A stretch of 64,000 nucleotides of DNA from Diplonema japonicum (Eukaryota > Euglenozoa > Diplonemea > Diplonemida > Diplonemidae): contig OZ025688.1 in the NCBI GenBank assembly GCA_964019335.1, forward strand, positions 124,001 to 188,000. Direction: 5' to 3'. The translations under genes were made by a program, and so were the position numbers. Below are positions 21,391-31,960 of the stretch, in pieces; position 1 is the first letter of the stretch, and the number at the start of each line of letters is the position of its first letter. The notes below the pieces were generated by a model. That model ran no database searches. It was not told where the DNA came from and worked only from the letters and a program-made list of their open reading frames with translations.

Positions 21391-22353
21391 ATGAATGTAC
21401 TATTCTTAACAGCCGTTATGGCTGTCGGCCCGTTGCCAAAAATGAATATCACATCAAACAGTGTCAGCGTGTCCGGTGTGAGCAGCGGTGGGGCGATGGC
21501 GGTTCAAATGCACGTCGCATTCTCAAGCAAGGTCATCGGCGGTGGCATGATTGCCACCCCTCCGTTTTACTGCGCAATGGACGCTCTGACAGAAGGACTC
21601 ACTGCCTGCATGAGCTCACCGCAGCTCATGAACGTGGCGCTCCTGCAAAGGGAGGCAGAGGCTATGGAGTCGAAAGGTGGCATCGACCCCCTTTCAAATC
21701 TAAACAACACCAGGCTGTACATCGAAACAGGTAAGTACGACACTGTAGTCATGCAGGGCGTCGTCAACAAGACAGCACAATGGTACTCAAAGTACGTTGC
21801 TCCTTCCAACCAAAAAGAAACCGCATACCTGCATGCAGAGCACTGCTGGCCCACAGACTCCTATGGGAACAAATGCCTTTATCTCGGAGAACCATACATC
21901 AACAACTGTGGTTTCGATGCTGCTGGAACATTGCTGCAGCACATCTACGGGAATTTGAAACCCCGTGTCACACCCAACAGTCAGAACCTTGTGATGTTCG
22001 ATCAGACTCTTTATGGTGCTGATAAAAAGATTTCTATGTCTGATGAAGGTGTTCTTTATGTCCCCGTCGCGTGTAAAGCGTCTCAATGCAAACTTCATGT
22101 TTGCTTCCATGGTTGTGAGCAAACTGTTAAGAATATTGGTGATAAGTTCTACACCAACACCGGTTTGAACAACTGGGCGGAGGCGAACAACATCGTGGTG
22201 CTTTACCCCCAAGCGGTTCCTTCCGAGTTCATGCCCCAAAACCCGAAAGGTTGCTGGGACTGGTGGGGGTACACAAACCGTAATTACGCCGAGAAAACCG
22301 GTCCCCAGATGGTTGTTATTCAGAAGATGATTGAAGCCCTTGGGGGCTGGTAA
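21391..22353 (+). CDS. Polyhydroxybutyrate-depolymerase-like secreted esterase
   Basis: 320 residues with a short hydrophobic N-terminus (NVLFLTAVMAVG), probably a signal peptide. The lipase box GVSSG (S31 predicted nucleophile) in SVSGVSSGGAMAVQMH is followed by FHGCEQ, the oxyanion-hole motif of extracellular PHB depolymerases, and PKGCWDWWGYTN near the C-terminus. This set is typical of the PHB depolymerase/feruloyl-esterase-like group that opens short-chain polyester or ester bonds. It lacks a separate substrate-binding domain. It sits between two related CocE-type hydrolases. The A-run leader ends exactly at the ATG. No introns. Confidence 0.88.
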   Translation: MNVLFLTAVMAVGPLPKMNITSNSVSVSGVSSGGAMAVQMHVAFSSKVIGGGMIATPPFYCAMDALTEGLTACMSSPQLMNVALLQREAEAMESKGGIDPLSNLNNTRLYIETGKYDTVVMQGVVNKTAQWYSKYVAPSNQKETAYLHAEHCWPTDSYGNKCLYLGEPYINNCGFDAAGTLLQHIYGNLKPRVTPNSQNLVMFDQTLYGADKKISMSDEGVLYVPVACKASQCKLHVCFHGCEQTVKNIGDKFYTNTGLNNWAEANNIVVLYPQAVPSEFMPQNPKGCWDWWGYTNRNYAEKTGPQMVVIQKMIEALGGW

Positions 22354-22428
22354 AGGGAGGGAAATGATTTTTTTGTTTTGTTTGTTTTTGTTGTGTGTAA
22401 GTGCGGCTTATCTTTGTCTTGTTTTCTT

Positions 22429-22472
<44 letters not shown>

Positions 22473-22855
22473 GAAGACATTGGACGAGGGTAGGTTCCCA
22501 CCGAGTAGTGGCGTTTCTTATTTGTTGTTTCTTCTATTGTACACACCTCTTCTTTTTTTTTTTTTTTTGAATTTTTTTTTGAGGTTGTTTGGTTTGAAAA
22601 AGAAGAAGAAAAAAAGGGGGGGGGGGGGGCATGGGGAGAAGAGGGGTTGTCGCGCATCTAGCTGGCTCTTTTTTTTCCCTTCTTTTTTTTCTTCTTGTTA
22701 TACCCCCTACACCGGTCGCCACCTTTTTCCCACCTTAACGTTACGTTCTACTGCCTCTCAAATATTTTCTTTTCTCCCCCCCCCCCCCCCAGCGTGGTGC
22801 TCACAAAAGGTCACTTTTATTAGAAAGATCTATTACTTCTTTTTTTTGTGAGGAG

Positions 22856-22899
<44 letters not shown>

Positions 22900-23050
22900 C
22901 GATTGTGATTTTCCAAGTGGCATGTCTCTAACATTTTTTTTTTTTATCCTCTTCTTTTTTTTTTTTTTTAAAAACAACATTCTCTCGCGAACCAATAAAA
23001 AAACAAAAAAAAAGTAGGGGACGGAAAAAAAAAAAAAAAAAAAAAAAAAA
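22354..23050. other. Intergenic, homopolymer-rich
   Basis: Long T-runs (22430-22470) and A-runs (22855-22898, 23024-23050), the last ending at the ATG. No gene seen. Confidence 0.5.
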
Positions 23051-24806
23051 ATGCGGACAATTGTACTGGCCGCCCTGCTGGGGCTGCTCGGGAGCTGCAG
23101 CGCAAAAGAGGAAAAAATCTACGTCACGATGCGAGACGGCTTCAACCTGAGCACCTACATAAACTGCGACTTCCTGCTCGGCGCCAAGAAGAAAACAGTC
23201 GTATTCGAAGCCTCCCCTTACGGCCACAACCAACTCGAGATGATAGCCTACGCCGTTGCCGAAGCCCTGGGAAGTGACTACTGCGGCATCCGCCAGGACA
23301 TGCGAGGCTCAGGCGATTCTCAAGGCCAAGATTTCACCCTCTGGCGGTCCCAAGCAAACGACACCTACGACACCTTCAAATGGATCTCAGAGCAATCCTG
23401 GTCAAACGGTGAAATCTACCAAACCGGCGCCTCAGCTGACGGGTTAGCCGCCATGTTCGGAAACATGCACAAACCACAATGGTTAAAGAAACAACTCATC
23501 ATCTGGGCATCCATTGACACACACACCTTCTCATACCCAGGAGGCGCGTACAGAGAAGGCTTACAAGATGGATGGTTGAAAACATCATTCCCGCATCAAT
23601 GGGAAAGACTGCGTCACGTATCCAGATTACACGAAGCACCAGGGCAATGGTGGAACCCTGTTAACGGAACCGGAAAATGCGATTTGTGGGACTTCCCGTC
23701 CGTGCAGCTGGCAGGGTGGTACGACATTTTTCTGAACGGGAACATCGAAGCCTACAAATGCTACAACAAGAACAACACGAAGAATACGCACCTTGTGGTG
23801 GAAGCTTGCGGACATTGTCTTGTCGATGGGTTCTGTCCTATTTATGAAGATGTGGATGCTGACGCTCTCCCGTTGGCGTTTATGATGACGCTTGACCTAT
23901 TTGCGGGAAACCCCCTCCCGAAGGAGATGGACAAGGTAACATTGCATGTCATGGGAGCCGGCGATAAAAACAGCAAATTCATCGATCCTTTCGCTCCCGG
24001 GAATTATTGGACCACCCTTCCTGATTTCCCTGCCCCACAGTACACTAATATGTACTTCACATCGGGTGGAAAACTCGCCAATTTCCCCGAATCGCAAACG
24101 AAGCAATTATCCTATGAATACGATCCAGCAAACCCCGTCCCCACTATCGGGGGGAACAATCTTGAATTGAAATGCGGTGCGCTAGACCAACGCCCTGCAG
24201 AGAATCGGACTGACGTGTTGGTCTTCACATCTGACGAAGTAGATGTTCCCCTTGCCATAACAGGCGATTTGAAGGCAACGTTATATGTTAAATCCAACAG
24301 AATTGATACGGATTTCACCGTGAAAATTACCGATGTGTACCCCGATGGGAGGTCGTTGCTTTTAAACGATGGGATTATCAGAATGAGATGGAGGGCTGGT
24401 GAGTTTGGTGGTGTGGACCCTCAGATGATGACGCCCGGGCAGGTTTACAAAGTGGAGGTTTCGCTTTGGCAAACTTCGTTCATTTTCGCGAAGGGGCATA
24501 GGTACAGGGTGTCGGTGTCGTCTTCCAACTCTCCGAGGTTTGAGGTGAACCCCAACAACGGTCTGCCTCTTGTGCAGAACGGGACAGTGCTCTCGGCGGA
24601 GAATACGGTCCTTGTTGGTGGGGAGCAGGCGTCTTACTTCACCCTTCCTGTTGTCCAGATGTACCAGATCCCTCCTCTTGACATGAAGGCCTTGCAAAAG
24701 AACTGGCTCGAGTCGCGCCCCCCTGCGTACAAGAACCTTCTCAAAACCATGAGAAAATACAAAAACGAGGTGATCCGAGCTGCCAGACCCGGCAGCGATG
24801 AGTTGT

Positions 24807-24808
<2 letters not shown>
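23051..24808 (+). CDS. Secreted CocE/NonD-type hydrolase (S15-like), copy 2
   Basis: 585 residues, paralogue of 19033-20775 along its whole length. Signal peptide TIVLAALLGLLGSCSA; triad S128 (GASADG), D225 (AGWYDIF), H255 (ACGHC); C-terminal jelly-roll with DGIIRMRWR and FAKGHRYRVSVSSSNSPRF. All catalytic positions are kept, so both copies should be active. Codon use is less G/C-rich at third positions than in copy 1, so the duplication is not very recent. Preceded directly by an A-run; no introns. Confidence 0.9.
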
Positions 24809-24843
<35 letters not shown>

Positions 24844-24856
24844 TTACACCCAAACG

Positions 24857-24887
<31 letters not shown>

Positions 24888-25110
24888 GAGTTTTTTTTTG
24901 TGAAATTACTTTTGTGTGGTCTTTTATTGTGTTTTGTTGTTGCCCCTCCTCGTTACATCGTTGTTGAGGAGGAAGAATGTTAGTGCTCTGGAGAACAGAA
25001 AAAAAAAAAAATGTGGAATTTTCTTTCTTTTTTTTTTGTATACCCACCACACCACTCTATATACAACAAAAAGGGGGAGGGTAGAGAGAGACAAGAAGAA
25101 AAAAAAAAAA
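24809..25110. other. Intergenic
   Basis: Two T-runs separated by mixed sequence, then a purine-rich leader and an A-run ending at the ATG at 25111. Confidence 0.4.
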
Positions 25111-25613
25111 ATGTTAACAGGGGCCAGTCGGGCGTTGCTTCGCAACGCGAAGCCAATGGGAAGGGTGGCGTTTCACGCAAGGAGGTGGGCTTCCGCCGAG
25201 GGCGGTGCTCCTAAGGTTGATCCTTACGAGGTATTTGAAGGGAGGATCGGACCTGACAGTGGGGACAAAGAAATTAAGGAAGTCTACAGGGATTTGGTCA
25301 AAGAGTACCATCCTGATTCAAACCCCGATGCAGACCCAAAAAAGGTATGAATGATTTTCTTTTTCGATATAATTACCTAGATTACTGAAATCAATGACGC
25401 TTACAAAATTCTGATCAAAGAGCACATCAAGGGCAAAGTAGTGAACAAATGGTTTGCACGGGCAGACGGTGACGAGCCGCCTGTGCCTCGCTCGGAACTT
25501 CACGAGCGTGTGTACAAGGCTGCGGAAACTAAATGGGAAGAATCTACTCAGTTGATGCTTTTCAAAATTAAAAAAAAATATGGTATGTGTGGAGGGGGAA
25601 GAAGGGGGAAAAG

Positions 25614-25646
<33 letters not shown>

Positions 25647-25880
25647 CAATTGTTTTCTGGTTTGCGAAAGTGCTGTTCGTGGTAGTCCAGTATCTTAGAG
25701 CCTACAAAATCTTGGTATGGAAGTTGGGAGCAGGAAGAAAAAAAAAAAAAGGTTGCTATTTTTGTGTTGATGGCGTTCGTCTCCGTCATCAAGGGCCAGA
25801 TAGCCCAACGCCATCTGGAGGAAATGAAGAAAAGGCGGGCGAGAGCCGAACTTTCTTCTTTCTATGAAAAAATAGACTAG
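25111..25880 (+). CDS. Mitochondrial J-domain protein with two C-terminal membrane segments (three introns)
   Basis: Exons 25111-25344, 25381-25582, 25644-25714 and 25752-25880; introns of 36, 61 and 37 nt, all GTATG...AG, two of them ending in A-run + AG. The 211-residue product starts with an amphipathic Arg-rich presequence (SRALLRNAKPMGRVAFHARR), then a short J domain with HPD at 67-69 and ITEINDAYKIL helix. Exons 3 and 4 encode hydrophobic helices FWFAKVLFVVVQYL and VAIFVLMAFVSVI followed by a basic tail. J proteins stimulate Hsp70; the membrane helices suggest a role at the inner mitochondrial membrane, for example near protein import. Neither downstream exon is visible as a long open frame, so the model rests on splice sites and frame continuity. 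Confidence 0.8.
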
Positions 25881-26368
25881 GTTATTCTTCATCCGTCCAC
25901 ACCCTCCCCCCTTTTTTTTTTCTCCCACCCCCCTTTTTTTTATATCATATTTTCCTTTTTTGTTCCTGTTGGAGAAATGTTTTCGTTTTCTTTCTTTTTT
26001 TTTTTTGTTCACAGAATTCATTGATGTGATTCCGTTTCTTTTTTTTTTTGTATTGAAAAAAGATCCCCAAAAAAAGCAGCGCATATTTTTTCTTTCTTTT
26101 TTTTTTTTTTTTTTTTTTTGCACTCGGGGGAAAAAAAAAGAAAAAAGACGGTGAGGATAGTGGGAGAATGGTGGGCTCAAGTATGCACCTCTCCCACACC
26201 CCCACCTTCATATTAGTTTAGTGATTGGATTTTTTTTTTTTTTTCCCCTGCCCCCATTTTTTTTTTTTTTCCTTCCACCCCCTCTTTTTTTTCAACAACA
26301 CACCCCTTTTTTTTCCACAAAAAAAAATCATATTTTCTATTTAAAAAAAAAAAAGGAGCGGCGGCCCC

Positions 26369-26399
<31 letters not shown>

Positions 26400-26401
26400 C
26401 C
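25881..26401. other. Intergenic, homopolymer-rich
   Basis: T- and A-runs plus a short (AT)n tract (26384-26399) just before the start of the next gene. No gene seen. Confidence 0.5.
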
Positions 26402-27430
26402 ATGCGAAGAACAGTGCTACGTGCGGTGCAAAGAAGGCTTTGTTCCACAACACCGCCTGAGGAAGCTGACAGAATAGTGAGGGAGTCACCTATTACCCCT
26501 TCAAGGGATACAGCGTACCAAGGTAGCGAGGTTCTATATGAGAAGACAGGCGACAGGCAGGTAAAACCCAAAAGCCAAAGCAGAGCGTTAATGTTCATCA
26601 ACTACAAACCGGTCGCGATAGAACCAGGTGAGGAGAACCTCCTGGAGGTGTGCTTAAGAGAGGGCATCGTGGTCCCCAAATTCTGTTACCACCCAAACCT
26701 CTCCGTTGCAGGTAACTGCCGTATGTGTATGGTCCAACTTGCAGGCACCCAGAATATCATTGTTGCATGTGCAACACCTGTCATGGCAGGCATGTCCGTC
26801 CTGACAGAAACCCGTCTCGTAGCATCTGCCAGAGAGGGTAACGTCGAAATCCTAATCATCAACCATCCTTTAGATTGCCCTGTCTGTGAGCAACAGTACA
26901 ATTGCGATCTGCAGGACATCACTTTCGACTACGGATCACCTCACCCCAGGTTCCGAGAGAACAAGACCGCCTCTGTAGATAAGAATATCGACCCGCACAT
27001 GTCGACTTCGTTCGTGAAGTGCATTCACTGCACAAGGTGCACCCGTTGGGTTCAGGAAGAAACCAAAGAATGGACATGGGGCATGTGCGGCCGAGGCGGT
27101 GGTTCTGAGATCACCACATTCGTTCCGGGGAAGGTATGGGAACAATTTGGAAAAAAAAAAAAAAAAAATTAAAAGTTCTCGAGAACCGACACGTTCGAGG
27201 CGCAAAACTGGAAAGCTGCGAAATTGTGCCCTGTGGGTGCCTTGGCTACTACACTGACGCCACATGGGGTGTTGAACTTGGTATTTCTTTTTTTTTTTTT
27301 TGAAAGGGGGCAAGATTAAAAAAATAAATAAAATTAGGAACAAAAAGTGATACCTGATGTACCGATCAGCGATGTGGCCGCCGCTTCTAAGAAAAATTGC
27401 AGCCGCGATTATATGTTTAGTCTTGTTTGA
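26402..27430 (+). CDS. NDUFS1: Complex I 75-kDa subunit, short form lacking the C-terminal domain (two introns)
   Basis: Exons 26402-27133, 27176-27280 and 27338-27430; introns 27134-27175 (GTATGG, A-run, AAG) and 27281-27337 (GTATTT, T-run, TAG). 309 residues with an Arg-rich mitochondrial presequence (MRRTVLRAVQRRLCST). All cluster ligands are present: [2Fe-2S] C95, C106, C109, C123; [4Fe-4S] H155, C159, C162, C168; second [4Fe-4S] C207, C210, C213 and C262 in CPVGAL. These carry electrons from NADH towards quinone. Usual NDUFS1 proteins continue about 400 residues further with a molybdopterin-oxidoreductase-like domain; here the frame stops soon after CPVGAL and the next gene begins 460 bases on. 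The last exon has an alternative acceptor (after GGCAAG at ~27314) that would give a short Lys-rich end; the TAG acceptor at 27337 gives more protein-like sequence. Confidence 0.85.
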
Positions 27431-27893
27431 TTAGACAAAGAGAGCTGGAAGGGAAGAAGGAAGGAAAAAAAAAAAAAAAAAACCTACAACCACGATTCTT
27501 TTTTATTTAATTTTTTGTAAGATCTGAGGGAGGGGGGGGGGGGGGGGGTAGACAGAGAGTAGTGGGGCTACTACTATAAGTGCGGCTTTTTTTTTCGTTT
27601 TTTTTTTCCTTCTTTTGGCGTTTTCCTCTTTCTTTTTCTTCTTCTTGGCGTTCCCAAAAAAAAAATATGTAGCTTATATCCCCTCCCATGTTTCCCCCAC
27701 CTCCTTTCATTCTTTTTTATTTGGAAGTGTTTTTTTTTTTTTTTTTTTTTTTTCCCCAATTGCCGTTACTTTTTTATACCCCTCCCCCCCATTTGTCCCC
27801 CTCAAAGTGTATCTTTCCCCCCCTTTTTTCTTCTTCTTTTTTTTTTTTTTAAAAACGAATCATGAAGGAGAAAATAATTTTAAAAAGAAAAAA
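27431..27893. other. Intergenic, with pyrimidine-rich leader
   Basis: G-, A- and T-runs; a long C/T-rich segment (27776-27850) precedes the next gene and could hold its trans-splice acceptor. A short upstream frame starts at ATG 27862 and its TGA overlaps the main ATG (ATGA, 27894-27897). Confidence 0.45.
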
Positions 27894-29178
27894 ATGACGG
27901 CTAGTACGAAGCGAGGATTAGATGACTTGTTTGCGGACGCAAAGGGCGCAGAGGCAGCAAAGGAGACAGATTTGGAGGAGGTTTTCAAAGCACCGGAGAG
28001 GAAAAGGCGAAGGATCGCAGTGAGAAACCTAGTGGTGATGATGTCGCAAGATGGGAAAATCGTTCGTAACGACCAGGAAGAGGAGGACCGCCTGAAAACA
28101 ACGGTGTTTGTCGACAATATCCCGAACGACGCGAAAACAGTGGAGATCAAAACCCTGTTTAAAAAATGCGGGGCGCACAGTGAGAAAATCGCAGTGAGGT
28201 TGAGGTCACGAGCCTTCGACCACGAATCCGACCGCGGCCTCTTCAAATCCCATAAGCTCAATGCCTTAAAGGGCAAGCTTTCCACTGAAGGCAGTTGCTC
28301 TGCCTATGTTTACCTCCCCTCTCAATCCTCCTATGAATCTGCCCTTAAGCTCGATGGTACACTATACCTAGACCACACCCTCCGTATTGAACCTGCCCAC
28401 GGGGGAGCCGACCCCTTCGAGCCTAAAGTATCTCTGTTCTTCGGCAACCTTTTACTTGAACTAACAGATGATGAACTTAGAAAGTTCATCGTTGACGAAA
28501 AAAACCTGAGTGGTCTTAACAAGGTTCGGCTTATTAGAGACCCGGTTTCCCGGAAAGGGAAAGGGTTTGGGTTCGCTGCATTCGCAACGGAAGCAGAGGC
28601 GAAAACCGCTTTCAGAACCCTGAACGGTTCGTATCTGCGAGGCAGAGAGCTTCGCGTCAAACACGTTATGTTTCGATCCAAAGAGAAGGACGATAAAATG
28701 CGCAAAGTTCGTACAGAATCGGCGCCTGTGGTATTTATGGGGAAAAAAAAAATGAAAAAAAAAAAAATTATATACGCACAGAAATACAAAGAAATGGTCC
28801 GGACCAAAAAGGCTGAGAAAGGTGCGGCCGACCGCCATAAAGCCTATAAAGACAGGGGTGCCATCAACAGCGAAAAGCTATTCGAAGGGAAACGAGCGAG
28901 GAAGGTATAGTTGGGGGGGGGGGGGGGGGATGATGAGTCAGAATATTTTTTTTTAAAAATCAAAAAAAAAAAATAGTCGCTTACGAAAGAGCTCACAAAC
29001 CTCACTAGGCAGTGGAAGAGCGTGCACAGTACAGCGGCGGCAGCGAAGGCGAAGAAAAAGTATTTTTTTTTTTTGAAAGAAAATAATAAAAATAAAAAAA
29101 TCCCTTTTTAGAATCGATAAGGAAAAGAGAAACACCCGGAAAGAAACAAAGAAGGCCGCAAAACCAGCAAAGGCGTAA
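27894..29178 (+). CDS. RBM34/Nop12-like nucleolar RNA-binding protein (two or three introns)
   Basis: Two RRM domains (about 65-165 and 180-265). RNP motifs include TTVFVDNIPNDA and VSLFFGNLL with KGKGFGFAAF. The arrangement with Lys-rich flanks (ERKRRRIAVRN) matches RBM34/Nop12, which acts in 60S ribosome assembly in the nucleolus. Exons: from 27894 to 28904 with a probable in-frame 51-nt intron 28731-28781 (GTATTT, A-runs, CACAG), then 28977-29059 and 29112-29178. Introns 28905-28976 (G- and A-runs, TAG) and 29060-29111 (T-run, TAG) add a basic tail ending KETKKAAKPAKA. Without splicing the frame would end at 28910. Product about 369 residues if the internal intron is removed, 386 if not. 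Confidence 0.8.
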
Positions 29179-29311
29179 ACGAGGGGGAGGAAAGAAAACC
29201 CACATGCACAATACGTCGGAGGGGGGGAGGGGGGGACGAAGTCATCAACATCATTCTTTTTTTCCCCCTTTCAAAAATTAAAAAAAAACCCCTTTCAAAG
29301 TGCAGCCCACA

Positions 29312-31840
29312 ATGCAGCGATTTCCCAGTACGAGCGAATTCACACCAGTGGTTCCCAGAGTCAACACCAGCGATGCTGATTCATGGGAGGGGTCGCAGAA
29401 ACAAAAAAAAAGGTGGTGTTTCATAACAAGAGGCGGACCGTCCCCAACACCGCAGAAAGGAGCCTTGAAAATGAAAAAGACGGAACGACAGAGGCAACGC
29501 CTAGCTATGGCTCTGGAGGGAGGGGCGTTGCGAGAGAATGACAAACGAGTTGACAAACACATTTATAAGGAGATCTTGCATGGCTACCAAGCGGAGGTGG
29601 ACAGCTATGAATCCGCGGGGAACTGCGGCAGCGCGATCCTCGAGAAAGTGACAGCATTAACAGCTGACGGTGCATACCCAAACCCACTCCTCACAGCAAC
29701 AGCAAGCATGCTAATGGTGAAATTATCCAACATTTTCAAGCGGTACAAACCTATTGTCACACGGCTTCTCAAAATCCTCCTCGACTCCATCTACACAGAC
29801 CCAGACCGGACAGCTTCTCTCGATGTCTCAAGCTTGATGGAGACCGACATGTACGCAGAGGTTACAGGACTCAAAGAACAGCAAATTGCCGTACTCGACA
29901 CGCAGATGCGGCATTTCAACGTCACCACCCAGATGCACCGCAGGGTACTCTCGCAGGTTGTCTCGAAGTGGCAATCTCTCACCCTGTGTCTCGTTTTCAC
30001 CGCCTGGCGGAAGTGCGTCCCTAACAGGGAGCGTCTCGGGAACGGGTTGCACCGATCCAACATGGGCACCTCATCCCGAAGGAATAAACTGCAAGCGTTC
30101 TTGAAATGGAAGAACCTCACGATTACAGGGATGAACAGGAAGTACGCCGAGAGCACGTCGATGCACACCCAAAAGCTGGACGAATGGTTGCGGGCGACGA
30201 AAATACAGCTGGAGCAAAGGGAGAAGGAGGTAGCGAAGCTGAAGGACGCGAGGCAGTCGCTGAAAAAGAAAAACGAAGCGCTCCTAGAACTGCTCGACGC
30301 CGAACGGACAGAGAACGAGAAGATTAAAGCAAAGCTGCACATCGTCGAAGGCAAACTGTCCAACTTTGCTGACCTCATATCAAGCACGATGCTGGAAGTG
30401 GACTCATACCTAGATGACATCCCCAGGTTGGGAATCGAGGCTGTGCAGGATGCTGCTCGGGGTCGCGCTCAAAATACGAAGGGCGTCAACAAGCGTAACA
30501 GCATAAAGGACCTTGAAGGCATGCTTGCTGCGTGGCTGTCGAACAATGTGCCGACCCTCCCAGCCATCCATAAGAGGGACTTCCACAGCGAGGTGCGCAC
30601 CTTTGCCCACCTGCACGGTGTGATGCAGCTCATGACACGCGGCAACATCACCAACGAGAAGATCACCGACACAAACAGGCAGAAGTTATTTCTCACAATG
30701 TACAACACGATGATGAGCACAGACAGCGGGCTGCAGGTCGCCGACATCCTCGCCTTGTCTGACGAGGGCCTCAGCAAGCTGGTTTGTGAGGTGTTCGTGA
30801 GGTTCACCCACTTCTTCCCCACCAGAGTATCATCTCCCGAGCTGGACACATACGGCCTACGGTTGAAACGAAGCCAGCTCAGCAACTACGAAGCAGTGAT
30901 AGCAAAGAGAGGGGAGGTGTTGGAAAAGCTCAAACTATGCACGAAGTGGCAAAAACTTGGTTGGATGACAGTCGCACATGCAAAAACACTCACAGCTAAT
31001 GGTGGGGTGTCAAGCACCATGAAGCTAAATGAAAGCCGTCTACGCCGGCTACTACTTGACAACGACCTCCCTCTGCCGCAAGACCTACCGTCTTTCTTGA
31101 AAACCGTGGAGACAGCGTTGGGGAAGGAACGGATGGTGCTAGGAGGGGCGTACCTGTACTACAGAGCGATGGAAAAGAACTTCACATTCAAACGGCAGGA
31201 GTGGATGATGTTCGTGAACGACGCAAAAATAGTACCGAAGACCATCCCAGTAAGCGCTGTGGAGAATATCTACTCTCTTCTAGCGTTCAAGGACAAGAAA
31301 GAGGAAGCCAAAGACGCCGAAGAAGCCGGCATCCATGTAGCAGACTTCATGTACGGCGTGGTGGTGCTCGTGTGTCTTAACAATGCGCAGGAGAAAGCCG
31401 CAAGCATCGCAGCGAAACTACAACAAATCGGAGCTAAGGTAGCTGCGAACACCACCGTGATCGACACTTCATTTCTGCAGAAAACACTGGTTTCTGACAA
31501 AATTCTCGACATTGTGAAGCAACATAAAGACCGCATCAGAAAGGTCCACACATCTATTGTGTCCGGAAGTAGTTCTGACACTCTCAAATATGACAATCTC
31601 TGCAATTTCCTTCGCAATTCGAAATTATTCTGTACAGACCTGCCTCTTTCTGTGTTTGTGAACTCCGTCGTTCACTACGACAGTCTTCACACTACACACG
31701 TCAGCACGAACTACATCTCCTTCAAACAATTCACAGATGTCATCGTTGCAGCTGCCTTGGCACATCAAACCAACCCCTTACTCCCCGTTCACCATAGGGT
31801 CGCGACATTCATCACCAAATATTTGTCTCCCGCCACTTAA
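29312..31840 (+). CDS. Large coiled-coil protein, possibly ciliary or basal-body
   Basis: 842 residues from the ATG at 29312, no introns. N-terminal helical region, two short tryptophan motifs (VFTAWRKCV and AFLKWKNLT) that resemble Sfi1-type centrin-binding repeats, then a dense coiled coil (~300-365, QLEQREKEVAKLKDARQSLK) and a long mainly helical C-terminal half ending ISFKQFTDVIVAAALAHQ. No known full-length family recognised. The Sfi1-like motifs plus coiled coil suggest a basal-body or axonemal component, but this is inference. Separated from the next gene by 120 bases. Confidence 0.7.
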   Translation: MQRFPSTSEFTPVVPRVNTSDADSWEGSQKQKKRWCFITRGGPSPTPQKGALKMKKTERQRQRLAMALEGGALRENDKRVDKHIYKEILHGYQAEVDSYESAGNCGSAILEKVTALTADGAYPNPLLTATASMLMVKLSNIFKRYKPIVTRLLKILLDSIYTDPDRTASLDVSSLMETDMYAEVTGLKEQQIAVLDTQMRHFNVTTQMHRRVLSQVVSKWQSLTLCLVFTAWRKCVPNRERLGNGLHRSNMGTSSRRNKLQAFLKWKNLTITGMNRKYAESTSMHTQKLDEWLRATKIQLEQREKEVAKLKDARQSLKKKNEALLELLDAERTENEKIKAKLHIVEGKLSNFADLISSTMLEVDSYLDDIPRLGIEAVQDAARGRAQNTKGVNKRNSIKDLEGMLAAWLSNNVPTLPAIHKRDFHSEVRTFAHLHGVMQLMTRGNITNEKITDTNRQKLFLTMYNTMMSTDSGLQVADILALSDEGLSKLVCEVFVRFTHFFPTRVSSPELDTYGLRLKRSQLSNYEAVIAKRGEVLEKLKLCTKWQKLGWMTVAHAKTLTANGGVSSTMKLNESRLRRLLLDNDLPLPQDLPSFLKTVETALGKERMVLGGAYLYYRAMEKNFTFKRQEWMMFVNDAKIVPKTIPVSAVENIYSLLAFKDKKEEAKDAEEAGIHVADFMYGVVVLVCLNNAQEKAASIAAKLQQIGAKVAANTTVIDTSFLQKTLVSDKILDIVKQHKDRIRKVHTSIVSGSSSDTLKYDNLCNFLRNSKLFCTDLPLSVFVNSVVHYDSLHTTHVSTNYISFKQFTDVIVAAALAHQTNPLLPVHHRVATFITKYLSPAT

Positions 31841-31929
31841 TTCTTCGTTTTCTTTTTGTTTTTGTTTCCACATTTACACAAAAAAAACCCTCAAACCTTT
31901 TACATAAAATATTGGTTCTCCTCCTTTGC

Positions 31930-31948
31930 TTCAAAACACACCCTTCAG
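31930..31948 (+). promoter_or_regulatory. Candidate trans-splice acceptor for the amidase gene
   Basis: Pyrimidine-rich CCTTTGCTTC...CACCCTTCAG ends in AG at 31947-31948, 12 bases before the ATG at 31961 and 108 bases after the preceding stop codon. Confidence 0.4.
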
Positions 31949-31960
31949 ACAGCATTATAA

